The position numbers were made by a program, and so were the translations under genes. From Collinsella sp. AF08-23 (lineage in GTDB: Bacteria; Actinomycetota; Coriobacteriia; Coriobacteriales; Coriobacteriaceae): a DNA stretch of 64,000 nt. A model generated the notes under the pieces. That model searched no databases and had not been told where the DNA came from. It saw nothing but the letters and a program-made list of their open reading frames with translations. Shown one piece after another: positions 24,066-32,530 of this stretch; positions within the stretch are counted from its first letter, which is position 1, and each line of letters opens with the position of its first letter. The stretch spans positions 30,100-94,099 of the forward strand of contig NZ_QUHV01000009.1 in the NCBI RefSeq assembly GCF_003479805.1. The letters run 5' to 3'.

Positions 24066-25745
24066 CTAGGCGATCTCAGCCGTCTCGAAGTGTGGGATGG
24101 TCTGAGCGTCGTAGTTGAAGTTCTTCATGCGCTCAGAGGCGACGTAGTTGTGAGCGTAGAACATGATCGGAATAACCGGCATATCCTCACCGATGAGAGC
24201 GCAGACCTTGCGGCAAGCTGCCTTACGCTCCTCCTCGTCCTGGATCTGACGGGCCTCTTCCATCATCTTGTCGACCTCAGGGTTGGAGTACTTCTCGTAG
24301 TTGTTGTCGGCACCCGTGTAGAAGTTCGGATACAGGAAGTTGTCCATGGTCGGATAGTCGGCAGTCCAACCAAGGCGGCCAAGGGAGAACTCGTCCTTGG
24401 AGAGGTTGTCGAGGTAGGTAGCCCACTCGACGGCGTCCTGCTTGACAGTGAAGCCAACGGCCTCAAGGTCGAGCTGGATGGTGGACATGAGATCCTCGTG
24501 ACCACCGTCACCGTTGTAGTTCAGCGTAACCTCAAGACCGCGCTTGCCATCGGCGTCTGCGGTGTAGCCAGCGTCCTCGAGAATCTGCTTGGCCTGATCG
24601 GGATCGTACTTGCAGTACTGCCAGACATTCTCCTCCGAGTCGTCAATGGCGGTCGGCATGATGGAGGTGGCGGGTGTGCGGGAACCCTCGTACAGGGTGT
24701 CCACGATGTTCTGACGGTTGATGGCCAGGGAGAGGGCGCGGCGGACGTTCACGTCGGCGAGCACCGGATCCTGGGAGCACGGAATCATGAAGTAGGTGGA
24801 GAGCTCGACGCCCAACAGGCACTGCTTGCCCGGGGTGGAGGTGTAGCCGTCCTCGGACTTGCCGTACTTGTCCACATTGTCCTTGATCTGGCCCGTCGGG
24901 ATCTGAGCGAAGTCGATGGTGCCGGCCTTGAACTCGTTGTAAGCGGTGTCCGGGTCCTTCTGGATGGAGCAGTACACGCCGTCGATCTTGGGGGCCTCGC
25001 CGTGATACTCGTCGAACTTCACGAGGTTGATGTACTGGTTGTGCTTCCAGGGCTCGTCCATCTTGAAGGGGCCGTTGCCGATCGGCTGCTCGAGGAAGGA
25101 CTTCGGATCGTCCACGGCGGCCTGGGGAACCGGCACAAGGCCAGGGTGGCAGCACACGGCCGGGAAGTCGGCCATCGGAGCGGAAAGGGTGACCTCGAAG
25201 GTGAGCTCGTCCACGACCTTGAGACCGGTGAACTCATCGGTGTCGCCGGCGTTGAACTCGGCGTAACCCGCGACCGGGGCGAGGTGGTAGCAGATGTCGG
25301 ACGGGGTCTCCATCTTGGGGGAGGCAACGCGCTTCCAGCCGCGGACGAAGGACTCGGCGTCGACGGCGTCACCGTTGTGGAACTTCATGCCCTCCTTGAG
25401 CTTGAAGGTGTAGACCAGACCATCCTCGGAGACGGTCGGGGCCTCGGCGGCACACACGGGCACAGCGGAGTTGGTGTCCCAGTCCCAGGTCATGAGGCCA
25501 TCGAACATGGCGCGCGCGATAGCGGTGCCCTGATTCTCCTGAGCGTTGTACGGGTCGATGTAGGCGGGCTCGGAGAGATAGAAGCCCATCACGTTGTCGC
25601 CGGCGGGAGCCGCGGTGGTGCCGCTGCCCTCAGTGCCGCCACCGCCGCCGCAACCGGCGAGAGCAGCAAGGGCACCCGTGGCGAGGGCGCCGCCCACAAA
25701 CGTACGACGACCCATCACGGGCTGGGTAAATTTGGTATCAGCCAT
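24066..25745 (-). CDS. oppA: Oligopeptide ABC transporter substrate-binding lipoprotein
   Basis: A 559-residue family-5 solute-binding protein. The signal has a twin-arginine start (MGRRTFVGG) and lipobox LAGC with Cys32 followed by a poly-Gly stretch, so it is a lipoprotein that may be Tat-exported. Canonical blocks include YTFKLKEGMKFHNGDAVDAESFVRGWKR and LGRLGWTADYPTMDNFLYPNF. The start at 25745 has a strong AAGGAGGAT site. It heads the oppABCDF operon and is followed by an attenuator-like hairpin. The tail contains PVIPIMFYAHNYVAS, typical of the peptide-binding subgroup. Confidence 0.93.
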   Translation of the reverse strand: MADTKFTQPVMGRRTFVGGALATGALAALAGCGGGGGTEGSGTTAAPAGDNVMGFYLSEPAYIDPYNAQENQGTAIARAMFDGLMTWDWDTNSAVPVCAAEAPTVSEDGLVYTFKLKEGMKFHNGDAVDAESFVRGWKRVASPKMETPSDICYHLAPVAGYAEFNAGDTDEFTGLKVVDELTFEVTLSAPMADFPAVCCHPGLVPVPQAAVDDPKSFLEQPIGNGPFKMDEPWKHNQYINLVKFDEYHGEAPKIDGVYCSIQKDPDTAYNEFKAGTIDFAQIPTGQIKDNVDKYGKSEDGYTSTPGKQCLLGVELSTYFMIPCSQDPVLADVNVRRALSLAINRQNIVDTLYEGSRTPATSIMPTAIDDSEENVWQYCKYDPDQAKQILEDAGYTADADGKRGLEVTLNYNGDGGHEDLMSTIQLDLEAVGFTVKQDAVEWATYLDNLSKDEFSLGRLGWTADYPTMDNFLYPNFYTGADNNYEKYSNPEVDKMMEEARQIQDEEERKAACRKVCALIGEDMPVIPIMFYAHNYVASERMKNFNYDAQTIPHFETAEIA

Positions 25746-26033
25746 GCCATCCTCCTTATAATGCAGGTTCACGGAACGCGGAGCCGGATATGCACCCCTT
25801 TGGTGCGACCGGAGGTGCGAACACGTATCGCATCCCGCTTGCTCTTCGCGAGACCGTTAGGCTGATCGGTCACGCGCGATGGTCAATACATTAGCGCACT
25901 TTTGCATAATGGAGTATGAGGTTTCTGGTAATCGGCGCACATTTTCTTTAGTTTGGCGAAGCATTTGCATGATAAACCGTACTTTAGTGCATAAAAGAAC
26001 GATCAAATGGATATCTTTCGCCAACGTATTGTT
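25746..26033. other. Intergenic region upstream of oppA
   Basis: About 290 bases with no gene. The part near oppA is GC-rich leader; 25890-26033 is markedly AT-rich and is the likely promoter zone of the opp operon, but no -35/-10 pair with good spacing could be fixed. Confidence 0.45.
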
Positions 26034-26052
26034 TCAAGTGTGTAACACTTGA
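26034..26052. promoter_or_regulatory. Perfect 8-bp palindrome upstream of oppA (operator candidate)
   Basis: TCAAGTGT-GTA-ACACTTGA is a perfect inverted repeat in the AT-rich interval between secG and oppA. Its size and symmetry suit a dimeric repressor. It lies 290 bp upstream of oppA, rather far for direct control. Confidence 0.35.
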
Positions 26053-26086
26053 TGCAGACATGCATAGGCTCCCGATCGCCCCATGA

Positions 26087-26117
26087 CAAAGCCCGTCCGG
26101 ATTCACTCCGAACGGGC
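26087..26117 (-). terminator. Terminator downstream of secG
   Basis: On the minus strand GCCCGTTCGG and CCGGACGGGC pair, followed by TTTGTC, 34 bp after the secG stop. Confidence 0.75.
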
Positions 26118-26150
26118 CGATGCACGCAATGTGGTTGGTGGGCGTTTGGC

Positions 26151-26405
26151 CTACAGACCGACGATGCCCTGTGGGAAGAAGAACATGGCGAGCACGACGC
26201 AGGCGGCGAAGACGCAGGCCACAATCACGGTGAGCTTGTCGAGATTCTTCTCCATGACACCCGTGGCGGTGCTGGCGTTGTACAGAGAGCTGGCGATCAT
26301 ATCGGAGACGCCGGTGCCCTTGCCGGAATGCATGAGGACGAGCGCGATGAGCAGAAGCGTGGACAGCGCCCACACGCCAAAGAGGATGATCTGGAACGGA
26401 CCCAC
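26151..26405 (-). CDS. secG: Preprotein translocase subunit SecG
   Basis: An 84-residue membrane protein with two hydrophobic helices separated by the SecG loop LMHSGKGTGVSDMI. It supports SecYEG protein export. The GTG at 26405 is taken as start because AGAAGGAG lies just upstream and the family N-terminus (VGPFQIILFG) begins there; the upstream ATG frame has no site. In actinobacteria secG follows tpiA; here it is separated from gpmI by the decayed RAYT region. Confidence 0.9.
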   Translation of the reverse strand: MGPFQIILFGVWALSTLLLIALVLMHSGKGTGVSDMIASSLYNASTATGVMEKNLDKLTVIVACVFAACVVLAMFFFPQGIVGL

Positions 26406-26530
26406 GAGGACTCCTTCTAAGCTGAATTCACGTACAGCGGGTAATGGTACCACACTCCCCCTGTTCTTCCACGAAACTACAAATGGAGAGTAGGCGAGCG
26501 GACCTCGTGCGGGCCTTGTGAGGCCCTCGC

Positions 26531-26559
26531 AACCAAAAGCCCCCGGCCCTTTTGGTTGG
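26531..26559. repeat. REP-like palindrome, copy 1
   Basis: Stem AACCAAAAG and CTTTTGGTT around a CCCCCGGCC loop. The 19-bp core AAAAGCCCCCGGCCCTTTT is identical in four copies within 2.4 kb. This copy lies 17 bp beyond the HAD phosphatase stop and may also act as its 3' end. Confidence 0.7.
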
Positions 26560-26576
26560 CCACGCTTTCTCGCTGC

Positions 26577-27203
26577 CTATAAGGCGCACGCCAGCGCTTC
26601 GGCGATATTACCCCCACGGTAGGCGTTCGTTGCCGCACGCTCTGCTTCTTCGGTGGCGTTGAAGGCAATCGAAGTGCCTACCAGCTCGAACAGCGGGATG
26701 TCGGAACGGCTGTCGCCAATAGCCATGCAGGACGCAAGAGCTACGCCGCGCTTTTCACAGAGTTCACGCGCGTATGAGCACTTTCCCTCGCCCTCAAGCG
26801 CATGCGCCACGCCGCCCGTGTATACGCCATTCTCGACTTCCAGCTCCGAACCAACATAACCATCAAACCGAAAGCGCTTGCAGAAGTACTCCCCCACAAT
26901 GCCCCAAGCAAGTGAAGCAATATGGGCCTCACCGCCAGCCGCATGAATCGCATCGACAGCTTGAGTGATGCCGTCCACAAGTGGCATGTCCTCGAGCATA
27001 TCGAATAGCTCGCTGGCAGAGCGTCCCACATATCCCGCAGCGTCTATCCGGCAGACGTCGTCGTTTGTAATCTCGCCTCGCGCGCAAGCTGCCTCCGCCT
27101 CTTCCATGGTGTGCCCATGGCCGAGCAGATTTGCGAGATAGGCACCCGAGGTCACTCCCCTTGTAAGCGTCCCGTCGATGTCGAAGAAGACTATCCGATC
27201 CAT
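26577..27203 (-). CDS. HAD superfamily phosphatase (SerB-like)
   Basis: A 208-residue HAD hydrolase. Motif I is FFDIDGTLT (nucleophile Asp10 region), followed by a helical cap, motif II-like IASLAWG and motif IV GDSRSDIPLFELVG. The architecture resembles phosphoserine phosphatase/HAD-IB proteins. The start at 27203 has GGGAGG at good spacing. The substrate is unknown. It lies between secG and the RAYT/REP region and carries a REP-like palindrome just after its stop. Confidence 0.85.
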   Translation of the reverse strand: MDRIVFFDIDGTLTRGVTSGAYLANLLGHGHTMEEAEAACARGEITNDDVCRIDAAGYVGRSASELFDMLEDMPLVDGITQAVDAIHAAGGEAHIASLAWGIVGEYFCKRFRFDGYVGSELEVENGVYTGGVAHALEGEGKCSYARELCEKRGVALASCMAIGDSRSDIPLFELVGTSIAFNATEEAERAATNAYRGGNIAEALACAL

Positions 27204-27330
27204 GGAACCTCCCGGTTGGCCCAGATGCCAAGGCGTGCATACACACCCCGCGCCAACGAGCATCATGGTGTTTCCGTCCTTTTTCAAGCAGTATCATAGC
27301 GGCAAGAAAGACATCAAGAGGGGAGCACGC

Positions 27331-27647
27331 ATGGCGGACTATCACCTTGTTATCTGAGAAGCGCACGGTGAAGACGCAGAGGCGCTGCTCTCCTGCTTGA
27401 AAACCGTGGGCGGAGAGACCGATAACCTCACGTTCGGCTCGGAATGTGTTGCCTCTTCCGTTGAGGCCGAGCGCGCATGAGGCACCCGAAAGCGTTTTAC
27501 TCGTTGCGGTCGAGGAAGGCGAGGTCGTGGGCGACGGCAATCTTGCTGGCAGCACGCGCCCTCGCTTGGCTCATCGCGAGGAGCTCGGCATATCCGTACG
27601 GCGTTCGCATTGGCACCGTGGCATCGGGACGCGCCTGCTCAGAGCCC
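27331..27647 (+). pseudogene. Broken GNAT acetyltransferase fragment ending at REP copy 2
   Basis: Begins with a good GAGGGGAG site and ATG, then MADYHLVI, a TGA stop (27355-27357), and continues EAHGEDAEALLSCLKTVGGE. A second stop (27478-27480) and a shift to the next frame follow, then ESVLLVAVEEGEVVGDGNLAG and GISVRRSHWHRGIGTRLL, the acetyl-CoA binding motif of GNAT enzymes. Exactly after LLRA the sequence runs into the REP-like palindrome, so the C-terminal third is missing. It has at least three lesions and is clearly inactive. Confidence 0.8.
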
Positions 27648-27675
27648 AACCAAAAGCCCCCGGCCCTTTTGGTTG
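27648..27675. repeat. REP-like palindrome, copy 2
   Basis: AACCAAAAG-CCCCCGGCC-CTTTTGGTT. It is the breakpoint at which two convergent truncated acetyltransferase genes meet. Confidence 0.75.
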
Positions 27676-27981
27676 CTGATAGGTCGCACAACTGCCCACA
27701 TGGATCGCTCGAAGCGGGTTGTCAGAGTCCGCCAGGCAAACCTCGAACTTGGTACGGCGCACGTCGTCGGCAAGCGCCTTGTTGCGCGCAACCCATCCGC
27801 GCATGCGCTCGATATCCCCTTCGAGCTCGACTGCACGCTCTTTGTCGGACTTCCCCTCATGCTCCCAAGGAGCGTCCCACAGCTTCCATTCCGTCTCGTC
27901 CGTTTCCCAGCGGATGTGGTCAGCGATATCGCTTTCGATAAAATCACGCAGGATGGCCGTTTCGTTTCTCAATACGAGCAT
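27676..27981 (-). pseudogene. Truncated RimJ-like GNAT acetyltransferase (N-terminal part)
   Basis: About 102 intact codons from an ATG with a GGGGAGG site: LRNETAILRDFIESDIADHI and ETEWKLWDAPWEHEG are the conserved N-terminus of a GNAT subgroup of about 180 residues. Translation then enters REP copy 2 and unrelated sequence after the RAIHVGSCATYQ region, so the acetyl-CoA binding half is lost. The retained part has no stops or frameshifts, which suggests a recent truncation. Confidence 0.75.
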
Positions 27982-27992
27982 GAAACCTCCCC

Positions 27993-28025
27993 AACTAAAA
28001 GCCCCCGGCCCTTTTGGCTGGTTGG
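27993..28025. repeat. REP-like palindrome, copy 3
   Basis: Diverged outer arms (AACTAAAAG and CTTTTGGCTGGTT) around the same 19-bp core. It lies 9 bp beyond the transposase stop and 12 bp upstream of the truncated acetyltransferase start, in the same orientation as copies 1 and 2. Confidence 0.7.
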
Positions 28026-28033
28026 TACTTCAC

Positions 28034-28774
28034 TCATCCAACAACGCGCTTGATGAGATAACGGCCCAGCCCGGTCAAACGCTCGATCTGCCGGTATGAA
28101 AGGCCAACCTCCTTCATTCTCCTCAAGATGCGATCGCGTTCGGGAACGGGCAGCGCGGCTACCGCTGACGGGTCCTTTCCCTCCGTCGCAATACGCGCGG
28201 CTTCCGCAAGCTCTGCCTGGTCCATCCGGCTACCCATACGCGGGTAGTACACGTCTGCCTTGCCGGCAGCGCTGAACTCCTCGAAGTGCTCGCGTCCGCC
28301 AATCGCCTCGAATAGAAATCGAGAATCCACCAGGCCGTCCCCTCTTGCATATTCAGAATAGCTGCTCCATCGATACTCATCTCGCCCGATTCCCAATGAA
28401 CAGGGATTGTCGTGAATGTACCGAATTGCCTGGAGCATATATGCCTGGCTCTCAACCGGCTTGCTCAGAAACCTGCCTTGGAACACCGGGCCGATATGCC
28501 CGTTTCGGATGTTGAAATGCTGGGCATATCGCGAGTCAAGATAGTGAATCGCCCGAACGAGACCGTCCCCGCCGTCTTCAATCAGCAGGTGAGTGTGGTT
28601 GTCCATCAAGCACCATGCAAGCAACGAGATATCGTACTTTTTGATAGCCTGCCGTAAAAAATCAAGGTACATTCGACGATCCAGGTCATCGTTGAAGATA
28701 ATCTGACGTCCTGCACCTCGCGTCATAACATGGTAGACGCCCGTACTCGAAAGCAATCGAGACGCTCTTGCCAT
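28034..28774 (-). CDS. REP-associated tyrosine transposase (RAYT, Y1/IS200-like)
   Basis: A 246-residue single-strand transposase of the Y1/HUH class. It has the entry motif YHVMTRG, the HUH motif as DNHTHLLIE (His60, His62), the GHIGPVFQGRF segment, and RYIHDNP (Tyr119), which carries the catalytic tyrosine in this family. The C-terminal 60 residues contain a helix-turn-helix-like RQIERLTGLGRYLIKRVV. The start at 28774 has GGGAGGGG upstream. It has no IS ends; instead it is flanked by REP-like palindromes in opposite orientation (27993-28025 and 28864-28890). RAYTs process REP hairpins and are normally single-copy and non-self-mobile. Confidence 0.88.
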   Translation of the reverse strand: MARASRLLSSTGVYHVMTRGAGRQIIFNDDLDRRMYLDFLRQAIKKYDISLLAWCLMDNHTHLLIEDGGDGLVRAIHYLDSRYAQHFNIRNGHIGPVFQGRFLSKPVESQAYMLQAIRYIHDNPCSLGIGRDEYRWSSYSEYARGDGLVDSRFLFEAIGGREHFEEFSAAGKADVYYPRMGSRMDQAELAEAARIATEGKDPSAVAALPVPERDRILRRMKEVGLSYRQIERLTGLGRYLIKRVVG

Positions 28775-28825
28775 AGCAACCCCTCCCCCATCGGCCCGCG
28801 TGTTCCACCTTGTACCCAATGCCTA

Positions 28826-28861
28826 AGAAAAAAGCTGCCACCTCGAACAGGTGACAGCTTT
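28826..28861 (-). terminator. Terminator of gpmI
   Basis: On the minus strand AAAGCTGTCACCT and AGGTGGCAGCTTT form a 13-bp stem with one mismatch and a 5-nt loop, followed by TTTTCTT. It lies 36 bp after the gpmI stop. Confidence 0.88.
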
Positions 28862-28863
28862 CC

Positions 28864-28890
28864 AACCAAAAGGGCCGGGGGCTTTTGGCG
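28864..28890. repeat. REP-like palindrome, copy 4 (inverted)
   Basis: AACCAAAAGGGCCGGGGGCTTTTGG, opposite in orientation to the other three copies and with the distal arm decayed. It lies between gpmI and its terminator, upstream of the transposase. Confidence 0.7.
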
Positions 28891-28897
28891 AGTCCGG

Positions 28898-30448
28898 CTA
28901 CTCCTCGACAGCGAGCACGCGGCCGGTCATCTCGGCACTGGGCTCGAGGCCGGCCATGGTGAGCATGGTCGGGGCGATGTCGGACAGGCGACCATCCTCG
29001 ATGCCGGTGAGCTTAGCGGTGTCGCTCACGATGATGAACGGCACGCGGTTGGTGGTGTGCGCGGTGAAGGGCTTCTTCTCGCCGTCAACCACGTCGTACA
29101 TGTGGTCGGCGTTGCCGTGGTCGGCGGTGATGAGCGCGAAGCCACCCTTGGCCTGGATGGCCGGAATGACCTGGGACAGCGCGTGGTCCACGGCCTCGAC
29201 AGCCTTAACGGCAGCCTCGAACACGCCGGTGTGGCCCACCATGTCGCAGTTGGCGAAGTTCACGATGTAGAAGTCGGCGCGATCCTCGTTGATGGCAGCG
29301 ACGAGCTTCTCGGTGACCTCCGGGGCGCTCATCTCGGGCTTGAGGTCGTAGGTGGCGACCTTCGGCGAAGCCACGAGCACGCGCTCCTCACCGGCCTTGG
29401 GCTCCTCAATACCGCCGTTCAGGAAGAACGTCACGTGGGCGTACTTCTCGGTTTCGGCGGTGTGGAGCTGCTTAAGCCCATTGTCGGCAATGACGTCGGC
29501 CAGGACATTCTCGGGGAACGTCTTGGGGAAGGCGACCTCGACGTCGAACGTGGGGTCGTACTCAGTCATAGTCACAAAGTGAGAAAGGGCGATCTTCTCG
29601 CGCTCGAAGCCGTCGAACTCCGCATCGGTGAAGGCGCGGGTCATCTGACGGGCACGGTCGGGGCGGAAATTGAAGAAGATGACAGCATCGCCGGCGTGAA
29701 TGCCCTCGTTGTGGCAGGCGAAGGGATCGACGAACTCGTCGCCGCGCGGATCCTTCTCGTAGAAGGCCTTGATGCCCTCGACCGGGTCGGCATCGGCGTC
29801 GCAAGCGTTCACGAGCACGTCATAGGCGCGCTCGATGCGCTCCCAGCGGTTGTCGCGGTCCATGGCCCAGTAACGGCCGGAGACGGTGGCGACGCGAGCA
29901 TCGCAACCGGTCTTCTCGGACAACTCGCCCAGGAAGGCGACAAGCTCGGATACATAACCGGCGCCGGACTGCGGGTCGACATCGCGGCCATCCATGAAGC
30001 AGTGGATGCGCACGGTCTTAACGCCGCGCTCGGCGGCCATGGAGACGAGCGCCTCGCAGTGGCTCTGCATGGAGTGCACGCCACCAGGGCTCATAAGGCC
30101 CATGAGGTGCAGCGTCTTACCAGTAGCGGCAACGTCGTCCATGGCCTTGACGAAAACCTCGTTCTCCTTGATCGAGCCATCCTTGATGGCGTTGTTGATG
30201 CGGGAGAGCTCCTGGAACACGATGCGGCCGGCACCAATGTTGAGGTGGCCGACCTCGGAGTTGCCCATCTGGCCGTCGGGCAAGCCGACGTCCTCGCCAG
30301 AGGCGCCGAGGGTGGTATGCGGATACTTGGCGTACAGACCGTCGATGAACGGCGTGCTGGCAGCGCTCACGGCGTTGTTGGCTCCCTCGGGCGCAAGGCC
30401 GAAGCCGTCCATGATACACAGGAGTGCGGGAAGATGATGGTTAGCCAT
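28898..30448 (-). CDS. gpmI: 2,3-bisphosphoglycerate-independent phosphoglycerate mutase
   Basis: Glycolytic enzyme (516 residues, usual length) interconverting 3- and 2-phosphoglycerate with two Mn ions. Conserved motifs: ALLCIMDGFGLAPEG at the N-terminus (metal-binding Asp) and MGNSEVGHLNIGAGR with the phospho-acceptor Ser, then DGRDVDP and HGNADHM near the end. It lies downstream of tpiA in the glycolytic cluster, with a hairpin between them, and is followed by a strong terminator. Confidence 0.96.
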   Translation of the reverse strand: MANHHLPALLCIMDGFGLAPEGANNAVSAASTPFIDGLYAKYPHTTLGASGEDVGLPDGQMGNSEVGHLNIGAGRIVFQELSRINNAIKDGSIKENEVFVKAMDDVAATGKTLHLMGLMSPGGVHSMQSHCEALVSMAAERGVKTVRIHCFMDGRDVDPQSGAGYVSELVAFLGELSEKTGCDARVATVSGRYWAMDRDNRWERIERAYDVLVNACDADADPVEGIKAFYEKDPRGDEFVDPFACHNEGIHAGDAVIFFNFRPDRARQMTRAFTDAEFDGFEREKIALSHFVTMTEYDPTFDVEVAFPKTFPENVLADVIADNGLKQLHTAETEKYAHVTFFLNGGIEEPKAGEERVLVASPKVATYDLKPEMSAPEVTEKLVAAINEDRADFYIVNFANCDMVGHTGVFEAAVKAVEAVDHALSQVIPAIQAKGGFALITADHGNADHMYDVVDGEKKPFTAHTTNRVPFIIVSDTAKLTGIEDGRLSDIAPTMLTMAGLEPSAEMTGRVLAVEE

Positions 30449-30475
30449 GGCTAATTATCCCCTTTTCAAAAGAGT

Positions 30476-30502
30476 GGGCCGCAGCGCGCTGCGCCACGGC
30501 CC
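30476..30502 (-). terminator. Hairpin between tpiA and gpmI (possible attenuator)
   Basis: On the minus strand GGGCCG and CGGCCC enclose a GC-rich internal palindrome (GCAGCGCGCTGC), followed loosely by ACTCTTTTG. The T tract is displaced, so it is more likely a processing or attenuation hairpin than a full terminator. Confidence 0.45.
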
Positions 30503-30517
30503 GGGACCTAACGGGTG

Positions 30518-31288
30518 CTACTCCGCGGCCTTCACGACCATCGAAGCAAAGTCCTCGGCCACGAGGGACGCGCCACCCACGAGGGCGCCGTCCACATCGG
30601 GCTTGGCCACGAGCTCGGCGATATTGCCGGGCTTGGCGGAGCCGCCGTACAGAACGCGGATGCCTTCGGCGAGCTCGGCGCCGAAGATCTCGGCGAGAGC
30701 CTCACGCACGGCGCCGCAGACCTCCTGGGCATCATCGGCAGTGGCGGTCTTGCCGGTGCCGATGGCCCAAATGGGCTCGTAAGCGACAACGAGCTGGGAA
30801 GGATCGGTGACCTCGAGACCGGTCAAGCCAGCCTTCACCTGAGCCACCACGTGCTCAACATAGGTGCCGGACTCGCGGACCTCAAGGGGCTCGCCGCAGC
30901 AGAAGATCGGAACGATGCCACCGGCGATGAGCGCGGCGGCCTTCTTGTTCTGATCTTCGTCGGTCTCGTGGAAGCAGTCGCGACGCTCGGAGTGACCGAT
31001 GATGCAGTACTGCACCGGAACGGACTTGAGCATGGCAACGGAGGTCTCACCGGTATAGGCACCCTTGGCCTCAAAGTAGACGTTCTGGGCACCGAGCTTG
31101 ACAGCGGAGCCGTCAAGCTTGTGGGAGACGCAGCACAGATCGATCGTCGGGGGGCAGACGCACACCTCGACGCCCGCGGGAACCTCGGGCAGGGCCTCGA
31201 CGAGGGCGGAGGCGAGAGCCTTGGCCTCCTCGCGGTCGTTGTTCATCTTCCAGTTGCCCGCAATAAAGGTGGTACGGTTACTCGGCAT
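30518..31288 (-). CDS. tpiA: Triosephosphate isomerase
   Basis: A 256-residue TIM-barrel enzyme interconverting DHAP and glyceraldehyde-3-phosphate. It has AGNWKMN (Lys), IIGHSERR (His) and VVAYEPIWAIGTGKTA (catalytic Glu), with YGGSAKPGN near the end. Its start overlaps the end of pgk by 11 bp, so the two are translationally coupled. Confidence 0.96.
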   Translation of the reverse strand: MPSNRTTFIAGNWKMNNDREEAKALASALVEALPEVPAGVEVCVCPPTIDLCCVSHKLDGSAVKLGAQNVYFEAKGAYTGETSVAMLKSVPVQYCIIGHSERRDCFHETDEDQNKKAAALIAGGIVPIFCCGEPLEVRESGTYVEHVVAQVKAGLTGLEVTDPSQLVVAYEPIWAIGTGKTATADDAQEVCGAVREALAEIFGAELAEGIRVLYGGSAKPGNIAELVAKPDVDGALVGGASLVAEDFASMVVKAAE

Positions 31289-32483
31289 CGTTCAGAGCCT
31301 CCACTCCAGGAAGAGCCTTGCCCTCGACGAGCTCCATGGAAGCGCCACCACCGGTGGAGATCCAGCTCATCTTGTCGGCAAGGTCGAACTTGTTGACGGC
31401 CGCGACGGAATCGCCGCCACCGATGATGGACGTTCCACCGTTGTCCTTGAGCTCGGCAACAGCCTCGGCGACAGCCTGAGTGCCGTGGGCGAAGTTATCG
31501 AACTCGAAGACGCCCATGGGGCCGTTCCAGAACACGGTCTTGGCGCCCTTGATGGCCTCGGCGTACAGCGCCTCGGTCTTGGGTCCGATGTCCATGCCCA
31601 TGCGGTCTTCGGGGATGGAGTCGGAAGCGACGACCTCGCCGGTAGCGTCCTCACCGAAGTGGTCGGCAACGACGTTGTCGATCGGAAGCAGAATCTGAAC
31701 GCCCTTGTCCTCGGCCTTCTTGAGCATCTCGGCAGCGCGCTCGACCCAGTCCTCCTCTTTGAGGGAGGTACCGACGGTCTTGTAGCCCTTGGCCAGGAAG
31801 AAGGTGTAGGCCATGCCACCGCCGATGATCAGGGTGTCGGCAGAATCGATGAGGTGATCGAGCACGCCGATCTTAGAGGAGACCTTGGAGCCGCCGACGA
31901 TAGCGACGAAGGGACGCTCGGGAGCGGCGAAGATGCCGGTCAGCGTGTCGACCTCCTTCTCGAGCAGGAAGCCAGCGACGGCGGGCAGGTAGGCGGCGGG
32001 GCCGACCACGGATCCCTGAGAGCGGTGAGCGGTACCAAAGGCGTCGAGCACGAAGACGTCACCGTAGGAGGCCAGGATCTTGGCGATCTCGGGGTCGTTC
32101 TTCTTCTCGCGCTTGTCAAAGCGGACGTTCTCGAGCACGAGAACCTTGCCGGCCTCGAGCGCCTCAACGGCAGCGGCGGCCTTCTCGCCATAGGTATCGG
32201 CAACGAAGGTCACGTCAAGACCGGAGAGCTCGGCGAGCTTGGCGGCAACGGGCTCGAGGGAGAACTCAGCCTGGAAGCCGGTGCCATCCGGACGGCCGAG
32301 GTGGCTCATGAGGATGACGCGAGCGTTGTGATCGACCAGGTACTTGATGGTCGGGAGAGCGGCCTGGATGCGGGTGGTGTCGCCCACGACGCCATCCTTG
32401 ATCGGCACGTTGAAGTCGACGCGGACGAGGACGCGCTTGCCGTCGACGTCGATGTCGCGGACGGTCTTCTTAGTGAAAGCCAT
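31278..32483 (-). CDS. pgk: Phosphoglycerate kinase
   Basis: A 401-residue glycolytic kinase making ATP from 1,3-bisphosphoglycerate. Hallmarks are VLVRVDFNVPIKDG, HLGRPDG, the VAIVGGSKVSSKIGVL hinge and the nucleotide-binding VFWNGPMGVFE with GGGDSVAAV at the C-terminus. The start at 32483 follows AAAGGATTGG. It sits between a terminator (after gap) and tpiA, so pgk-tpiA-gpmI probably has its own promoter in the 130-bp gap. Confidence 0.96.
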   Translation of the reverse strand: MAFTKKTVRDIDVDGKRVLVRVDFNVPIKDGVVGDTTRIQAALPTIKYLVDHNARVILMSHLGRPDGTGFQAEFSLEPVAAKLAELSGLDVTFVADTYGEKAAAAVEALEAGKVLVLENVRFDKREKKNDPEIAKILASYGDVFVLDAFGTAHRSQGSVVGPAAYLPAVAGFLLEKEVDTLTGIFAAPERPFVAIVGGSKVSSKIGVLDHLIDSADTLIIGGGMAYTFFLAKGYKTVGTSLKEEDWVERAAEMLKKAEDKGVQILLPIDNVVADHFGEDATGEVVASDSIPEDRMGMDIGPKTEALYAEAIKGAKTVFWNGPMGVFEFDNFAHGTQAVAEAVAELKDNGGTSIIGGGDSVAAVNKFDLADKMSWISTGGGASMELVEGKALPGVEALNDAE

Positions 32484-32530
32484 GTCCAATCCTTTCTGTA
32501 TCGAGCAAGGGCGGTATCGCCTCTTGCAGG

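Noticed and set aside
26531..28890. The four AAAAG-G-rich-CTTTT elements as ordinary intrinsic terminators
   Set aside because: The core loop is G/C-asymmetric and gives no GC stem before the T run; copies occur at gene breakpoints and around the transposase, so a REP-like origin was preferred. Genome-wide counts are needed to be sure.
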